Assembly (NCBI GenBank): GCA_009774175.1
Contig: VSNG01000006.1
Span: forward strand, 62,001-126,000
Length of the DNA: 64,000 nucleotides
Direction: 5' to 3'
From: Lachnospiraceae bacterium
GTDB lineage: Bacteria > Bacillota > Clostridia > Lachnospirales > Lachnospiraceae
A model generated the notes under the pieces. That model worked only from the letters and a program-made list of their open reading frames with translations, made no database searches and was not told the DNA's origin. Position numbers and translations under genes: made by a program. Every line of letters begins with the position of its first letter. The stretch's first letter is position 1. Shown here in pieces: positions 51,622-62,133 of the stretch.

Positions 51622-51873
51622 ATGGCAATTATCATAAATCTGGACGTCATGATGGCGATGCGCAAAATAGGACTGACCGAACTGGCCGGTGAAATAGACA
51701 TTACCCTTGCGAATCTTTCCATCCTGAAAAACAATAAGGCAAAGGCCATCCGCCTTTCCACTCTGAATGAAATATGCAAAGCGTTAAACTGCCAGCCCGG
51801 CGATCTTTTGCAGTATGTGGAGGAGGCAGAAGATCCCCCTGAAAATGCCGAAAAAGAAAATCAAAATAAATAA
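51622..51873 (+). CDS. YozG-like HTH (XRE) regulator
   Basis: 83 residues, almost all HTH: NLDVMMAMRKIGLTELAGEI, then ITLANLSILKNNKAKAIR and LNEICKALNCQPGDLLQYV. Typical short Cro-like repressor encoded after DUF2975. Likely binds the double palindrome upstream of its own operon. GAGAG precedes the ATG. Confidence 0.9.
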   Translation: MAIIINLDVMMAMRKIGLTELAGEIDITLANLSILKNNKAKAIRLSTLNEICKALNCQPGDLLQYVEEAEDPPENAEKENQNK

Positions 51874-51921
51874 TCCCTGATCACAGACGGATTTTGCGCA
51901 CTGCGCAGGAAAGGAATCATT

Positions 51922-53472
51922 ATGGAATCTACAGCTTATTTACAACCTACACAAATTGTTGAGGAAAGAAAGGAAACGGAACTGACAAAAAGCATGAAAC
52001 GTCAGTTTCCGCTGTTTGGTCTTGGCAGTCTGCTCTATTCCCTGTTTTACGCTTTCTGCCTTTACAAAAATGCCTCTGGAATTACCTACCCTTTTTTCGT
52101 CATCGGAACCCTTTACTTTTTCTTCTTCTGTATGCGAAAGTTAGGGGTTCCATTCAAAAAAGACAGCGTATTTTATATTGTCAGCGTGGTACTGCTCGGT
52201 CTTTCCAACTGCATGACCGCTTCCCTGCCGCTTCTTTTTATGAACAAATGCGGCATATTCTTTCTCACCGTTACGCTCATGCTGCACACGATTTACCGGG
52301 ATGAATCCTGGAATTTTCCCAAATATTTTTCCGCTGTTTTTCGCACCGCAGGCGGTGTTTTTGCCTGCCTTCTTCGCCCTTTTAGCGACATGATTTCTTA
52401 TTTTGATGCCCAAAAACAGGAAAAAGCAGATAAAAAAATATATTTTCTTCCTGTTTTAACAGGCATTTGTATCGCCATACCGCTGTTACTTCTTATTACA
52501 ATGCTGCTTGCCAGCGCCGACGTCATCTTTGATAATATCTTTGGTTCCATCATAGAGAATCTGAACATCAGTAATATATTTAAAATCTTCATCCTCATGG
52601 CAGCAGTGTTCTTTTTCTCCTATGCTGTTTTTGCCACGCTCTGTAAAAAGGGTATACAGGAAGAAACAAAAGATAAAAGACATTTTGACCCCGTCGTCGC
52701 AATCGTCGTTACTTCCCTGCTGGGCGTTCTCTACCTGCTTTTTTGCGGTATCCAGATTCTTTATCTGTTTATCGGAAACATGACGCTTCCCGATGGCTAT
52801 ACTTATGCCCAATATGCAAGAGAAGGGTTTTTCCAGCTTCTGGCAGTCTGCATCATCAACCTGATTCTTGTTCTTATGTGCCTTGGCCTGTTCCGGGAAA
52901 GCAGGATATTAAAGGGAATTTTAACGGTAATCTGCGGCTGTACCTTCATTATGGTTTTCTCCAGCGCCCTGAGAATGATTTTATATATCGACACATATTC
53001 TCTCACTTTTTTGCGGATTTTTGTGCTCTGGTCCCTGGCAGTAATATTTGCTCTGATGGCCGGCGTTACGGTTTCCATATTCCATAAAAGGTTCCCTTTG
53101 TTTTTATACGGAACAATTACCGTAACCGTATGCTATCTGATTCTTTCCTTTGCCCACCCGGATTACTGGATCGCCCGTTATAATTTAAATTACAGCGGAA
53201 AAATGTATTTAAGCGAACTTTCCGCAGACGCCGCACCTGTTATTTTAAATCCTTCCGTAAACCCGGATCTGATCAGCGTGGAAGATATGCTGGAAAAGAC
53301 AGCCTATGATCCCAATATATCCAATGTCAGAAGCAGGGATTATGACGATGATTATTATGACTCTTACTGGATGAAATCCTTTTACTGCAAGATGGAGGAC
53401 GATACAAGGGAAATGGGAATCCGAACTTTCAACTTTTCCCTCTATCAGGCAAAAAAATATATGGAACATTAA
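51922..53472 (+). CDS. DUF4173 polytopic membrane protein
   Basis: 516 residues with about 11-12 membrane helices and a polar C-terminal tail containing an acidic-tyrosine stretch (DYDDDYYDSYWMK). Resembles DUF4153/DUF4173 proteins of unknown role that accompany DUF2975/HTH pairs. AGGAAAGGA before the ATG. Its last 4 bp overlap the convergent MATE gene. Confidence 0.8.
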   Translation: MESTAYLQPTQIVEERKETELTKSMKRQFPLFGLGSLLYSLFYAFCLYKNASGITYPFFVIGTLYFFFFCMRKLGVPFKKDSVFYIVSVVLLGLSNCMTASLPLLFMNKCGIFFLTVTLMLHTIYRDESWNFPKYFSAVFRTAGGVFACLLRPFSDMISYFDAQKQEKADKKIYFLPVLTGICIAIPLLLLITMLLASADVIFDNIFGSIIENLNISNIFKIFILMAAVFFFSYAVFATLCKKGIQEETKDKRHFDPVVAIVVTSLLGVLYLLFCGIQILYLFIGNMTLPDGYTYAQYAREGFFQLLAVCIINLILVLMCLGLFRESRILKGILTVICGCTFIMVFSSALRMILYIDTYSLTFLRIFVLWSLAVIFALMAGVTVSIFHKRFPLFLYGTITVTVCYLILSFAHPDYWIARYNLNYSGKMYLSELSADAAPVILNPSVNPDLISVEDMLEKTAYDPNISNVRSRDYDDDYYDSYWMKSFYCKMEDDTREMGIRTFNFSLYQAKKYMEH

Positions 53473-54833
53473 CCGGCGCCGTTAATTTCCGCCCGCATTT
53501 CCCGTATTACACTAAGCCCGAGCGGTATCGACACCGACAACGCAAAAAAGTCCGATACCGCCTGACAGGCTTCTACTCCGGTCAATCCGAAAAAGTAAGG
53601 TAAAATCGCAATAAGCGGCAAAAAGAAAATACCCTGTCTGGCGGAAGCCACGATGGAAGCTTTTAATCCTTTGCCTATGGATTGCAGCATCATATTGCAC
53701 ATGATAATCCAGGCGCTTAAAGGAAGGGCGATAACAGAATAGCGCAGTGCGGCAGTTCCTACCGCGATAACGTCGGGATCTCCTTTCCTGAAAACCGTTA
53801 CCAGTCCGGGTGCAAAAATATAAACCACAACCGTCACTCCCAAAAGACAGAAAAACGCCACTTTTACGCAAAAGAAAAACGCGTCAAGTACCCTCTCATA
53901 TCTTTTCGCACCGTAATTAAATCCGCATACCGGCTGAAAACCCTGCCCGAATCCAATCAGCGCAGAATTTACAAACATCATAATACGGGACACAATCGAC
54001 ATACCGGCGATTGCCGCGTCTCCATACACACCCGCCGCATGATTCAGACAGATCGTCGCCACGCTTGCAAGCCCCTGCCGAAACAGGGAAGGAATGCCGC
54101 CCCGGATGACTTCCATATAAAAGTGGACGCTCGGTTTAAAATTGCGAAAACGAATTTGTATATTTCCTCCCTTTCTGATCATAACAAGAAGAAAAAGAAA
54201 GCTCAAATACTGACTCAATGTGGTAGCTAACGCGGCTCCCGCAATCCCCATATTACAGACAAAAATTAAAATCGGATCCAGAACAATATTAATAACAGCT
54301 CCCGAAACAATGCCGATCATGGCATAAAACGCGCTTCCCTGAAACCGCATCTGATTATTCAGCACTAGAGAAGCGGTCATGGCAGGGGCGCCTATTAAAA
54401 TAATTCTCAAATAGGCCACCGTGTAAGGCTGAATTGTTTCCGTGGAACCAAGTAAATAGGAGAGCGGCATTATAAAAAACATACAGCCTGCCATTATCAT
54501 AATACCGGCGAGAAAGGACGTAAAAAATCCCACTGCCGACATTTTTTCCGCTTCTTCAATCTCACCCGCGCCCAATTTTCTCGAAATATAATTCCCCGAC
54601 CCATGCCCGAACAGAAATCCCACCGCCTGAATAATGGACATAAGGGAAAATACCACCCCTACGGCTGCTGTTGACTGTGTATTAATTCTGCCCACAAAAA
54701 AAGTATCCGCCATATTATAAAAGGAAGTTATCAGCATACTTAAAATAGTTGGAACCGCCAGTCTGCATACCAGCTTTTCCACCGGCTCTTCCAGCATATA
54801 ATTTCTCTTTGCTTCTGCGCTCTCAAATTTCAT
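53469..54833 (-). CDS. MATE family efflux transporter
   Basis: 454 residues, 12 helices in two homologous halves; the N-terminal EEPVEKLVCRLAVPTILSMLITSFYNMADTFFVG segment (shown here only as landmarks: LAVPTILSML, YNMADTFFVG) and GFGQGFQPVCGFNYGAKR in the second half are typical. Exports drugs or metabolites using a sodium or proton gradient. GAGGA precedes the ATG. Divergent from the rubredoxin fusion gene. Substrate unknown. Confidence 0.93.
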   Translation of the reverse strand: MKFESAEAKRNYMLEEPVEKLVCRLAVPTILSMLITSFYNMADTFFVGRINTQSTAAVGVVFSLMSIIQAVGFLFGHGSGNYISRKLGAGEIEEAEKMSAVGFFTSFLAGIMIMAGCMFFIMPLSYLLGSTETIQPYTVAYLRIILIGAPAMTASLVLNNQMRFQGSAFYAMIGIVSGAVINIVLDPILIFVCNMGIAGAALATTLSQYLSFLFLLVMIRKGGNIQIRFRNFKPSVHFYMEVIRGGIPSLFRQGLASVATICLNHAAGVYGDAAIAGMSIVSRIMMFVNSALIGFGQGFQPVCGFNYGAKRYERVLDAFFFCVKVAFFCLLGVTVVVYIFAPGLVTVFRKGDPDVIAVGTAALRYSVIALPLSAWIIMCNMMLQSIGKGLKASIVASARQGIFFLPLIAILPYFFGLTGVEACQAVSDFFALSVSIPLGLSVIREMRAEINGAG

Positions 54834-54980
54834 ATCTCTTTTCCTCTATTCTCCCAAGCAACAAGCCAGGTAATCGCTTATTTCTATTGATTTACTGATT
54901 CTTAAACACTATAATAGCATAATAAAACAAGATTTTCACATACTATCACTATTACAATCTATCAAAAAGGGAGGATTTTT

Positions 54981-55583
54981 ATGAACACAAAGGCACTAAA
55001 CCAACTATCCTACGGACTGTTTGTAGCGGCTTCCAAGTACGACAAAAAAATGAACGGCTGTATCGTCAATACCGTTATGCAGGTAACAAGCAATCCTTTA
55101 CAGATTGCCGTTTCCATTAATAAAGACAATCTGACCTGTGAAATTGCGCAAAAATCAAAAATGCTTTCCATTTCTATTCTTTCCGAGACGGCGCCTTTTT
55201 CACTGTTTCAGAATTTCGGCTTTCAAAGCGGACGAAACACCGATAAATTTGTAGATTATCCTTTTAAAATGACCGGACAGGAGCTTCCCTATCTCACGGA
55301 ACATACGGCGGCCTTTATTGACTGTACAATAAAAGATATGATGGATTTGGGAACCCACATGCTTTTTATCTGTGCCGTAAACGACTGCGATGTAGTATCA
55401 GATGAAAAACCGATCACTTATGCTTACTACCATGAATTTGTAAAGCCGAAGCCCGATACTTCCAAAACAAAGGGCTGGCGTTGCACAATTTGCGGATATG
55501 TCTATGAAGGAGAAGAACTGCCCCCGGATTTCATTTGTCCTCTCTGTAAACACGGCGTGGAAGATTTTGAAAAAATTGTATAA
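54981..55583 (+). CDS. Flavin reductase-rubredoxin fusion (high-molecular-weight rubredoxin)
   Basis: 200 residues. Residues 1-150 are an FMN-binding flavin reductase domain (VNTVMQVTSNPLQIAVSIN). The last 40 residues are a rubredoxin with iron ligands CTICGYVYEG and CPLC. In Moorella/Clostridia the same fusion passes electrons from NADH to flavodiiron proteins for oxygen or NO removal. No flavodiiron gene is next to it. GGGAGG before the ATG. Confidence 0.93.
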   Translation: MNTKALNQLSYGLFVAASKYDKKMNGCIVNTVMQVTSNPLQIAVSINKDNLTCEIAQKSKMLSISILSETAPFSLFQNFGFQSGRNTDKFVDYPFKMTGQELPYLTEHTAAFIDCTIKDMMDLGTHMLFICAVNDCDVVSDEKPITYAYYHEFVKPKPDTSKTKGWRCTICGYVYEGEELPPDFICPLCKHGVEDFEKIV

Positions 55584-55711
55584 GGCAAAACTCATGGAAA
55601 ACCCCATATTTACGGGAATGCAACCTGGTCTTTACATGAAAATCATAAAAAGCAACATGATATTGATAGAGTTTACAACCATGTTTTTATACAATGTGTA
55701 TGTGCCAAAGC

Positions 55712-55733
55712 CGAATACTACGCGGAGTATTCG
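55712..55733 (+). promoter_or_regulatory. Inverted repeat between rubredoxin fusion and HTH gene
   Basis: CGAATACT-ACGCGG-AGTATTCG, followed by TTCTTT. Could be a terminator for the upstream gene or an operator for the HTH gene 57 bp downstream; the short U-run makes termination weak. Confidence 0.45.
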
Positions 55734-55789
55734 TTCTTTGGTGCAGGCGGCCGGCGCTATACTACTAAAATGAAAATATGGAGGTTATT

Positions 55790-56746
55790 ATGAGTTTAGG
55801 AGAAAATTTACAATTTTTAAGAAAACGGGAAAATATGACGCAGGAACAATTGGCGGAAGCGTTGGAGGTGTCAAGACAATCGGTTTCCAAATGGGAATCA
55901 GACAGCACTTATCCTGAAACGGACAAATTAATGCAGCTGGCGGAATTATTTCACTGTACTCTGGACGATCTGATGAGAAAGGATGTGAGCAGCCAGTACA
56001 TAGAAGATAAGAATCACTATGATGAGCATAAAAACCAGTACAGCAAACGGATTACTCTCGGCGTTTGCCTGATCCTGTCGGGGCTTACCCTGACCTGCTT
56101 TTTACAGGCTGTTTTTTCCTATAAGGCAGACTTTGCCTATAAAGTAAACTTTGACAGCGACTATTTTAGCGGTATTATATTTTTGCTTTTTGTTGTAATA
56201 GCGGTAGCAGTCTTTGTCGTAACAGGATTACAGGATAGTTATTTTACGAAAAAGCATCCCTATATCGAAGATTTCTATTCAGAAGAGGAAAAAGAAAATT
56301 TTCACAAAAAATTTACGGTCATGATCACTACAGGCGTTGTCCTGATCATTGCCGGCCTGATCATTATGCTGGGACTGGAACCGATTATCGACTTTAAAAC
56401 GACAAACAGCTTTTCAGACTTTGATTCCGGCTCTTTGATTGGTTCCGTTTTTTTACTGTTTGTGACGATTGCCGTTACTTTATTCGTTTATGCTGGCACA
56501 CAGGAGAGTAAGTATAATATCCGGCACTATAACCTGATGCAGGATCACAGTTCACAAACCTTTAAGAATGACAAAAAGAAAGGCCTGATTTGCGGCTGTA
56601 TCATGATGATTGCAACAATGATATTTCTTGCCTGCGGATTTATTGGAAATTTATGGTCTTCCGCCTGGATCGTTTATCCCATCTTCGGTATTGCCTGCGG
56701 CATTACAGCCACTGTTATTGATCGAAACAATGAGGAAGAACAATAA
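55790..56746 (+). CDS. HTH (XRE) regulator with membrane domain
   Basis: 318 residues from MSLGENLQFL (GGAGG five bases upstream). Residues 1-65 are a Cro/C1-type HTH (MTQEQLAEALEVSRQSVSKW). The rest has five to six membrane helices arranged in a repeated pattern of a polar segment followed by a helix pair (two similar halves around about 90-160 and 180-250). A membrane-tethered transcription regulator; the signal is unknown. Confidence 0.88.
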   Translation: MSLGENLQFLRKRENMTQEQLAEALEVSRQSVSKWESDSTYPETDKLMQLAELFHCTLDDLMRKDVSSQYIEDKNHYDEHKNQYSKRITLGVCLILSGLTLTCFLQAVFSYKADFAYKVNFDSDYFSGIIFLLFVVIAVAVFVVTGLQDSYFTKKHPYIEDFYSEEEKENFHKKFTVMITTGVVLIIAGLIIMLGLEPIIDFKTTNSFSDFDSGSLIGSVFLLFVTIAVTLFVYAGTQESKYNIRHYNLMQDHSSQTFKNDKKKGLICGCIMMIATMIFLACGFIGNLWSSAWIVYPIFGIACGITATVIDRNNEEEQ

Positions 56747-56749
56747 ACC

Positions 56750-57619
56750 TCAATCGGAGATTCCAAATTCTTCCAATGCCTGTTGCCAGTATTTTTCGGG
56801 AATATCCGGCCAGACAACAGTTCCTTCCGACTCCCTGCACAGCTTCATGGCAAGCTGTAAACAGGGAGTCGTACAATCATTTCCCGTAGCAAGAGCATGA
56901 ATATTCAGCTTACACCAACAAAAAGCCTTATCCATAATTCCGGAGGTTTTAAATTCTTCCTCCACGGCTTTCACATCATAAATTAACTGGAAAAACTCTT
57001 CTTCCCATCCCTGATCTGACCCGTGAAGTATCATATACTGTGTTTTTCCTTCATGATACCACGGGATTCCCACGGATCCGGGATGAATCAGCTTTTTTCC
57101 CTTAAATTTTATTACTTCCTGCGTATGAGTATGGCCGCTGATCAACAGATCCACATCCAAATCAGCTATTATTTTCTGCAGATTTTCATTTTCTGACGTT
57201 AAAAGCTCATTGGAACGGGTTAAAGATCCGTGACAATAGCGAAATACGGGATACCCTTCTCTTTGGTAAATTCCCTGAATATCCATTTTTTCATAAAAAT
57301 CCAAATCTTTAGTCGTTAAATTTTCATAAGTATAGAGCAGGTTTCCGCTGGCGGAAGAATAAGTCCATCTCTCTTCCGGATGATTCCTGTGATTCAGCAT
57401 ATAATCCTCTCTGTTTCCCCGGATAAAACGACAGTTATATTTCCGATCCATCTCGTAAATTATCTTCATCGTTTTCTGAGGACATGGACAATCACTGATA
57501 TAATCCCCCAGAAACAGAAACTCATCAACGCTCTTTTCAAGGGCATGGCTGACGCATCTTTCAAACGCCACATGATTACTGTGAATATCGCCTATTACGG
57601 CTATTTTATAATCCTTCAC
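56750..57619 (-). CDS. Metallophosphoesterase (YfcE-like) with C-terminal extension
   Basis: 289 residues. Calcineurin-type motifs GDIHSNHVAFE, FLGDYISDCP, IRGNRED, GHTHTQE and HPGSVGIP. The core is about 215 residues; the extra 70 residues at the C-terminus lack a named domain. Likely a cytoplasmic phosphodiesterase. Starts 1 bp after the gyrA stop, so probably co-transcribed with gyrB-gyrA. Convergent with the HTH gene, with 3 bp between the stops. Confidence 0.88.
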   Translation of the reverse strand: MKDYKIAVIGDIHSNHVAFERCVSHALEKSVDEFLFLGDYISDCPCPQKTMKIIYEMDRKYNCRFIRGNREDYMLNHRNHPEERWTYSSASGNLLYTYENLTTKDLDFYEKMDIQGIYQREGYPVFRYCHGSLTRSNELLTSENENLQKIIADLDVDLLISGHTHTQEVIKFKGKKLIHPGSVGIPWYHEGKTQYMILHGSDQGWEEEFFQLIYDVKAVEEEFKTSGIMDKAFCWCKLNIHALATGNDCTTPCLQLAMKLCRESEGTVVWPDIPEKYWQQALEEFGISD

Positions 57620-57620
57620 T

Positions 57621-60131
57621 CTATTTTTCTTCCTCAGGAATATCTACAATGGCGTCGTCGATATTTTCAAACTCTTCTTCGCCGTTGCTAATCTTCTCGC
57701 GTACCTTGGCAATCTTGGCTACTTTCATGCCGTCGTCCAGATTAATCATCTTCACGCCGGAGGTGATTCGTTTCAGAGTGGAAATCTCATCCATGCGAAG
57801 CTGAATAATAATACCGCCGTCTGTAATCATCATAATCTCATGATCGTCATTAACAGCCTTGACGCCAACCACATATCCTGTTTTTTCTGTAATTTTATAG
57901 CACTTTAATCCCTTACCGCCGCGCTTCTGGGTGGTAAATTCTTCCAAATAGGTGCGTTTACCCATACCGTTTTCCGACACGATCAATAAAGAATCTCCCT
58001 GATGATCCAGCTGCATACCGACAATCTCATCACCGTCAGACAAATTCATACCAATCACGCCCATGGAAGATCTGCCGGTAGGACGCACATCCGTCTCCTT
58101 AAAGCGAATGCACATACCATGCTTAGTGACAAGGAAAATTTCAGTATCTTTTGAAGTCGTCTTCACTTCAATCAGTTCATCATCATCCCGAAGATTAATG
58201 GCAGCGAGACCATTTTTTCTTACATTGCTGAATTCCATAACGGAAGTCTTCTTAACGATACCTTTCTTTGTCACCATGAAGAGATTTTTATTTTCCTCAT
58301 AATCCTTAATAGGTATCATGGCGGAAATTTTTTCGCCCGGATTCAACTGCAAAATATTAACAATGGCTATTCCACGCGCAGTACGGCTCGCCTCAGGTAT
58401 TTCATAGGCCTTTAATCTATATACCCTGCCGTAATTTGTAAAGAACATAAGGTAATGATGGGTTGTAGTCATAAGAAGATCTTCAATATAATCTTCCTCA
58501 ATGGTCTGCATCCCCTTGATTCCCTTACCGCCCCGGTTCTGCGATTTGAAATTATCCACTGTCATACGCTTGATATAACCAAGACTTGTCATGGCGATTA
58601 CCGTATTGTCTCTGGGAATCAGATCCTCCATATCAATATCGTAAACGTCATATCCGATCTTACTCCTTCTGTCGTCGCCGTATTTATCCGACGTAAGAAG
58701 CATTTCCTCTCTGATTACGCCGAGAAGTCTCTTTTCATCCGCAAGAATCTCTTTCAATTCCGCAATTTTTATAAGCAGCTCTTTATGCTCATTTTCAAGC
58801 TTTTCTCTTTCCAGACCTGTCAATGCGCGCAGACGCATATCCGCAATTGCCTGTGCCTGAGGATCGGTAAGCCCGAACCGTTCCATCAGCCTTTCCTTTG
58901 CTATCGCCGTAGTCTGACTGCTTCTCATGATCTGAATTACTTCATCAATATTATCAAGAGCAATAAGCAGACCCTGTAAAATGTGGTCTCTCTCCTCCGC
59001 CTTATCCAGATCATATTTTGTCCTTCTGGTTACTACGTCCTTCTGATGATCCAGATAATAGGTAAGCATATCCAGAAGGTTCATCACCTTCGGCTCATTA
59101 TTTACAAGAGCCAGCATAATTACGCCGAAAGAATCCTGAAGCTGAGTATGCTTATAAAGCTGATTCAAAATGACGTTAGCATTAGCGTCTTTTCTCAGCT
59201 CAATTACAATTCTCATACCTTCACGGTTTGTCTCATCCCTCAAATCCGTAATACCGTCAATCTTTTTCAATTTAACAAGATCGGCAATTTTCAGAATCAG
59301 GTTTGCCTTATTTACCATGTAAGGAAGTTCCGTTACAACAATACGGGTCTTACCGTTATCCATGGTTTCAATATCTGTCACAGCGCGGACTCTTACCTTA
59401 CCGCGTCCTGTACGATAGGCCTCCTCAGCCCCCTTTGTGCCGAGGATAATACCGCCCGTAGGAAAATCAGGAGCCTTCACAACCTTTAACAGTTCATCTA
59501 TCTCCGTCTTTCTGTCTTCTTCAATCTGATTATCTATAATTTTGATAACCGCATTCGTAATCTCCCGCAGATTATGAGGGGGAATATTGGTAGCCATACC
59601 TACTGCAATGCCGGAAGTGCCGTTGACAAGAAGATTCGGATAACGGCTTGGAAGAACAACCGGCTCTTTTTCGGTGTCGTCAAAGTTTGGCGCAAAATCT
59701 ACGGTATTTTTATTGATATCGGCCAGAAGTTCCATGGAAATTTTACTTAAACGAGCTTCTGTATAACGCATTGCCGCGGCGCCGTCGCCATCCACAGAAC
59801 CGAAATTACCGTGACCGTCCACAAGAGGATATCTGGTAGACCACTCCTGCGCCATATTTACCAGCGCGCCGTAAATGGAACTGTCTCCATGAGGATGATA
59901 TTTACCCATGGTATCGCCGACGATACGGGCGCTTTTTCTGTGAGGCTTGTCCGGCCCGTTATTCAATTCAATCATGGAATACAGGACACGACGCTGCACA
60001 GGTTTAAGACCATCCCTTACATCGGGCAGCGCACGGGCGGCAATAACGCTCATGGCATAGTCAATGTAAGAATCTTCCATTTTTTTCTTAAGGTCTACGT
60101 CCTCTATTTTATCAAAAATACGATCATCCAT
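57621..60131 (-). CDS. gyrA: DNA gyrase subunit A
   Basis: 836 residues. DNA cleavage-religation subunit of gyrase, with catalytic Tyr in MRYTEARLSKI near residue 123, the quinolone-region sequence HPHGDSSIYGALVNMAQ just before it, and a C-terminal DNA-wrapping propeller with the GyrA-box-like TQKRGGKGLK. Follows gyrB by 19 bp. AAAGG lies upstream of the ATG. Confidence 0.98.
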   Translation of the reverse strand: MDDRIFDKIEDVDLKKKMEDSYIDYAMSVIAARALPDVRDGLKPVQRRVLYSMIELNNGPDKPHRKSARIVGDTMGKYHPHGDSSIYGALVNMAQEWSTRYPLVDGHGNFGSVDGDGAAAMRYTEARLSKISMELLADINKNTVDFAPNFDDTEKEPVVLPSRYPNLLVNGTSGIAVGMATNIPPHNLREITNAVIKIIDNQIEEDRKTEIDELLKVVKAPDFPTGGIILGTKGAEEAYRTGRGKVRVRAVTDIETMDNGKTRIVVTELPYMVNKANLILKIADLVKLKKIDGITDLRDETNREGMRIVIELRKDANANVILNQLYKHTQLQDSFGVIMLALVNNEPKVMNLLDMLTYYLDHQKDVVTRRTKYDLDKAEERDHILQGLLIALDNIDEVIQIMRSSQTTAIAKERLMERFGLTDPQAQAIADMRLRALTGLEREKLENEHKELLIKIAELKEILADEKRLLGVIREEMLLTSDKYGDDRRSKIGYDVYDIDMEDLIPRDNTVIAMTSLGYIKRMTVDNFKSQNRGGKGIKGMQTIEEDYIEDLLMTTTHHYLMFFTNYGRVYRLKAYEIPEASRTARGIAIVNILQLNPGEKISAMIPIKDYEENKNLFMVTKKGIVKKTSVMEFSNVRKNGLAAINLRDDDELIEVKTTSKDTEIFLVTKHGMCIRFKETDVRPTGRSSMGVIGMNLSDGDEIVGMQLDHQGDSLLIVSENGMGKRTYLEEFTTQKRGGKGLKCYKITEKTGYVVGVKAVNDDHEIMMITDGGIIIQLRMDEISTLKRITSGVKMINLDDGMKVAKIAKVREKISNGEEEFENIDDAIVDIPEEEK

Positions 60132-60150
60132 TTTTTCTATGCCTTTCTGC

Positions 60151-62091
60151 CTAGATATCCAGGTTCTTTACAAACTTTGCATTTTCTTCTATAAAGATTC
60201 TCCGGGGTTCTACCTTATCTCCCATCAATGTATTAAATGTAAGGTCAACTTCAGATTCCTCTTCTTCATTCATATTAACGCGCAAAAGAATTCTTCTTTC
60301 AGGATCCATGGTTGTCTCCCAGAGCTGGTCAGCATCCATTTCCCCAAGCCCTTTATAACGCTGTATCTTATTATTCTGATCGCGGCCTACCTCAGCTAAA
60401 ATGGAATCCAGCTCATCATCACTGTAGGCATACCAGACCTTCTTGTTTTTCTCAAGCTTATAAAGAGGCGGTTTCGCCAGATATACATGTCCCTGCTTGA
60501 TTAATTCCGGCATAAAACGATAAATAAAAGTAAGCATTAACGTTGCAATATGGGCCCCGTCCACATCAGCATCGGTCATAATGATAATTTTGTCATAACG
60601 CAGCTTACTGATATCAAAATCTTCATGAATACCTGTGCCAAAAGCCGTTATCATCGCCTTGATTTCTGCGTTTGCATATATTTTATCAAGGCGGGCCTTT
60701 TCCACATTCAGAATTTTGCCTCTGAGAGGAAGAATGGCCTGCGTAGCGCGGCTTCTCGCCGTCTTTGCAGAACCGCCGGCGGAATCTCCCTCTACAATGT
60801 AAATTTCGCAGTTTTTCGGATCTTTATCAGAACAATCCGCCAGTTTTCCGGGAAGAGACGTTCCCTCCAGAGCCGTCTTACGACGGGTCAGGTCTCTTGC
60901 CTTTCTGGCTGCTTCTCTGGCACGCTGCGCTAAAATGGATTTTTCACAGATAATCTTCGCAACAGAAGGATTCTGCTCCAAAAAGTAAGTGAGCTGTTCG
61001 CTTACCACATTATCCACAGCGCCTCTTGCCTCAGAATTGCCAAGCTTCTGCTTGGTCTGTCCCTCAAACTGAGGATCTTCTATCTTTACACTGACTATAG
61101 CAGTCAATCCTTCTCTGATATCCTCGCCTGAAAGATTTGCCTCACTGTCCTTTAAAAGCTTATTGTTTCTGGCATAATCATTAAAGGTCTTTGTCAGGGC
61201 ATTTCTGAAACCAACAAGATGCGTACCGCCCTCGGGAGTGTTAATATTATTTACAAAAGTATATACGCTTTCATTGTAGGAATCATTATGCTGCAAGGCA
61301 ACTTCCACATAAACGCCGTTCTTTTTGCCTTCAAAGTACATGATCTGCTCATATAAAAATTCTTTACTTCTGTTCAGATATGTAACAAATTCCTTGATAC
61401 CGCCTTCATAATGAAATGTTTTTTCCTGCTTATGATCGTCTCTGTCGTCTTTTAGGACAATCTTTAACCCTTTTGTAAGAAATGCAGTTTCACGGAGTCT
61501 CGTTTTCAGAGTATCATATTCAAATACCGTATCTTCAAAAATAGTGCCGTCAGGCTTAAACTGTACTCTGGTGCCTGTCTTTTCCGGATCGCAGTCCCCG
61601 ATTACTTTTAATTTATTACAGGAATTACCTCTTTCATACCGCTGATGATAAATCTTGCCTTCATGAAAAATATCCACTTCAAGCCAGTCTGAAAGTGCGT
61701 TTACCACTGAAGCGCCAACACCATGAAGACCGCCGGATACCTTATATCCGCCGCCGCCGAATTTACCGCCTGCATGCAGAACCGTAAATACAACTTCAAC
61801 GGCGGGAATACCGGCTTTATGATTAATACCGACAGGAATTCCACGTCCGTCGTCTTCCACTGTAACAGAATTATCCTGATTAATCGTCACATAAATTTCC
61901 CTACAAAAACCTGCAAGAGCTTCATCCACAGAATTATCAACAATTTCATAAACAAGATGATGAAGACCCCTTAAGGATGTGCTTCCAATATACATTCCGG
62001 GCCGTTTTCTTACCGCTTCCAATCCCTCTAATATCTGGATCTGATCCGCACCATATTCATTATTGGTTACTTCTTCAAAATTTCCTTCCAT
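60151..62091 (-). CDS. gyrB: DNA gyrase subunit B
   Basis: 646 residues from MEGNFEEVTN, with GGAGGG directly upstream; an ATG four codons earlier at 62103 lacks such a site. GHKL ATPase domain (EIVDNSVDEALAG, DDGRGIPVG, GGLHGVGASVVNAL), transducer, and TOPRIM (IVEGDSAGGSAKTAR, PLRGKILNVEKA, MTDADVDGAHI), ending with PRRIFIEENA. Negative supercoiling with GyrA. Between recF and gyrA, the standard origin-proximal order. Confidence 0.98.
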   Translation of the reverse strand: MEGNFEEVTNNEYGADQIQILEGLEAVRKRPGMYIGSTSLRGLHHLVYEIVDNSVDEALAGFCREIYVTINQDNSVTVEDDGRGIPVGINHKAGIPAVEVVFTVLHAGGKFGGGGYKVSGGLHGVGASVVNALSDWLEVDIFHEGKIYHQRYERGNSCNKLKVIGDCDPEKTGTRVQFKPDGTIFEDTVFEYDTLKTRLRETAFLTKGLKIVLKDDRDDHKQEKTFHYEGGIKEFVTYLNRSKEFLYEQIMYFEGKKNGVYVEVALQHNDSYNESVYTFVNNINTPEGGTHLVGFRNALTKTFNDYARNNKLLKDSEANLSGEDIREGLTAIVSVKIEDPQFEGQTKQKLGNSEARGAVDNVVSEQLTYFLEQNPSVAKIICEKSILAQRAREAARKARDLTRRKTALEGTSLPGKLADCSDKDPKNCEIYIVEGDSAGGSAKTARSRATQAILPLRGKILNVEKARLDKIYANAEIKAMITAFGTGIHEDFDISKLRYDKIIIMTDADVDGAHIATLMLTFIYRFMPELIKQGHVYLAKPPLYKLEKNKKVWYAYSDDELDSILAEVGRDQNNKIQRYKGLGEMDADQLWETTMDPERRILLRVNMNEEEESEVDLTFNTLMGDKVEPRRIFIEENAKFVKNLDI

Positions 62092-62133
62092 TTTTCCCTC
62101 CATTTTGAAATGAACAACCCCTGTATTTCAAAA

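Noticed and set aside
55498..55773. 91-codon frame overlapping the rubredoxin gene end
   Set aside because: Most of it overlaps the conserved rubredoxin domain in another frame; no ribosome site.
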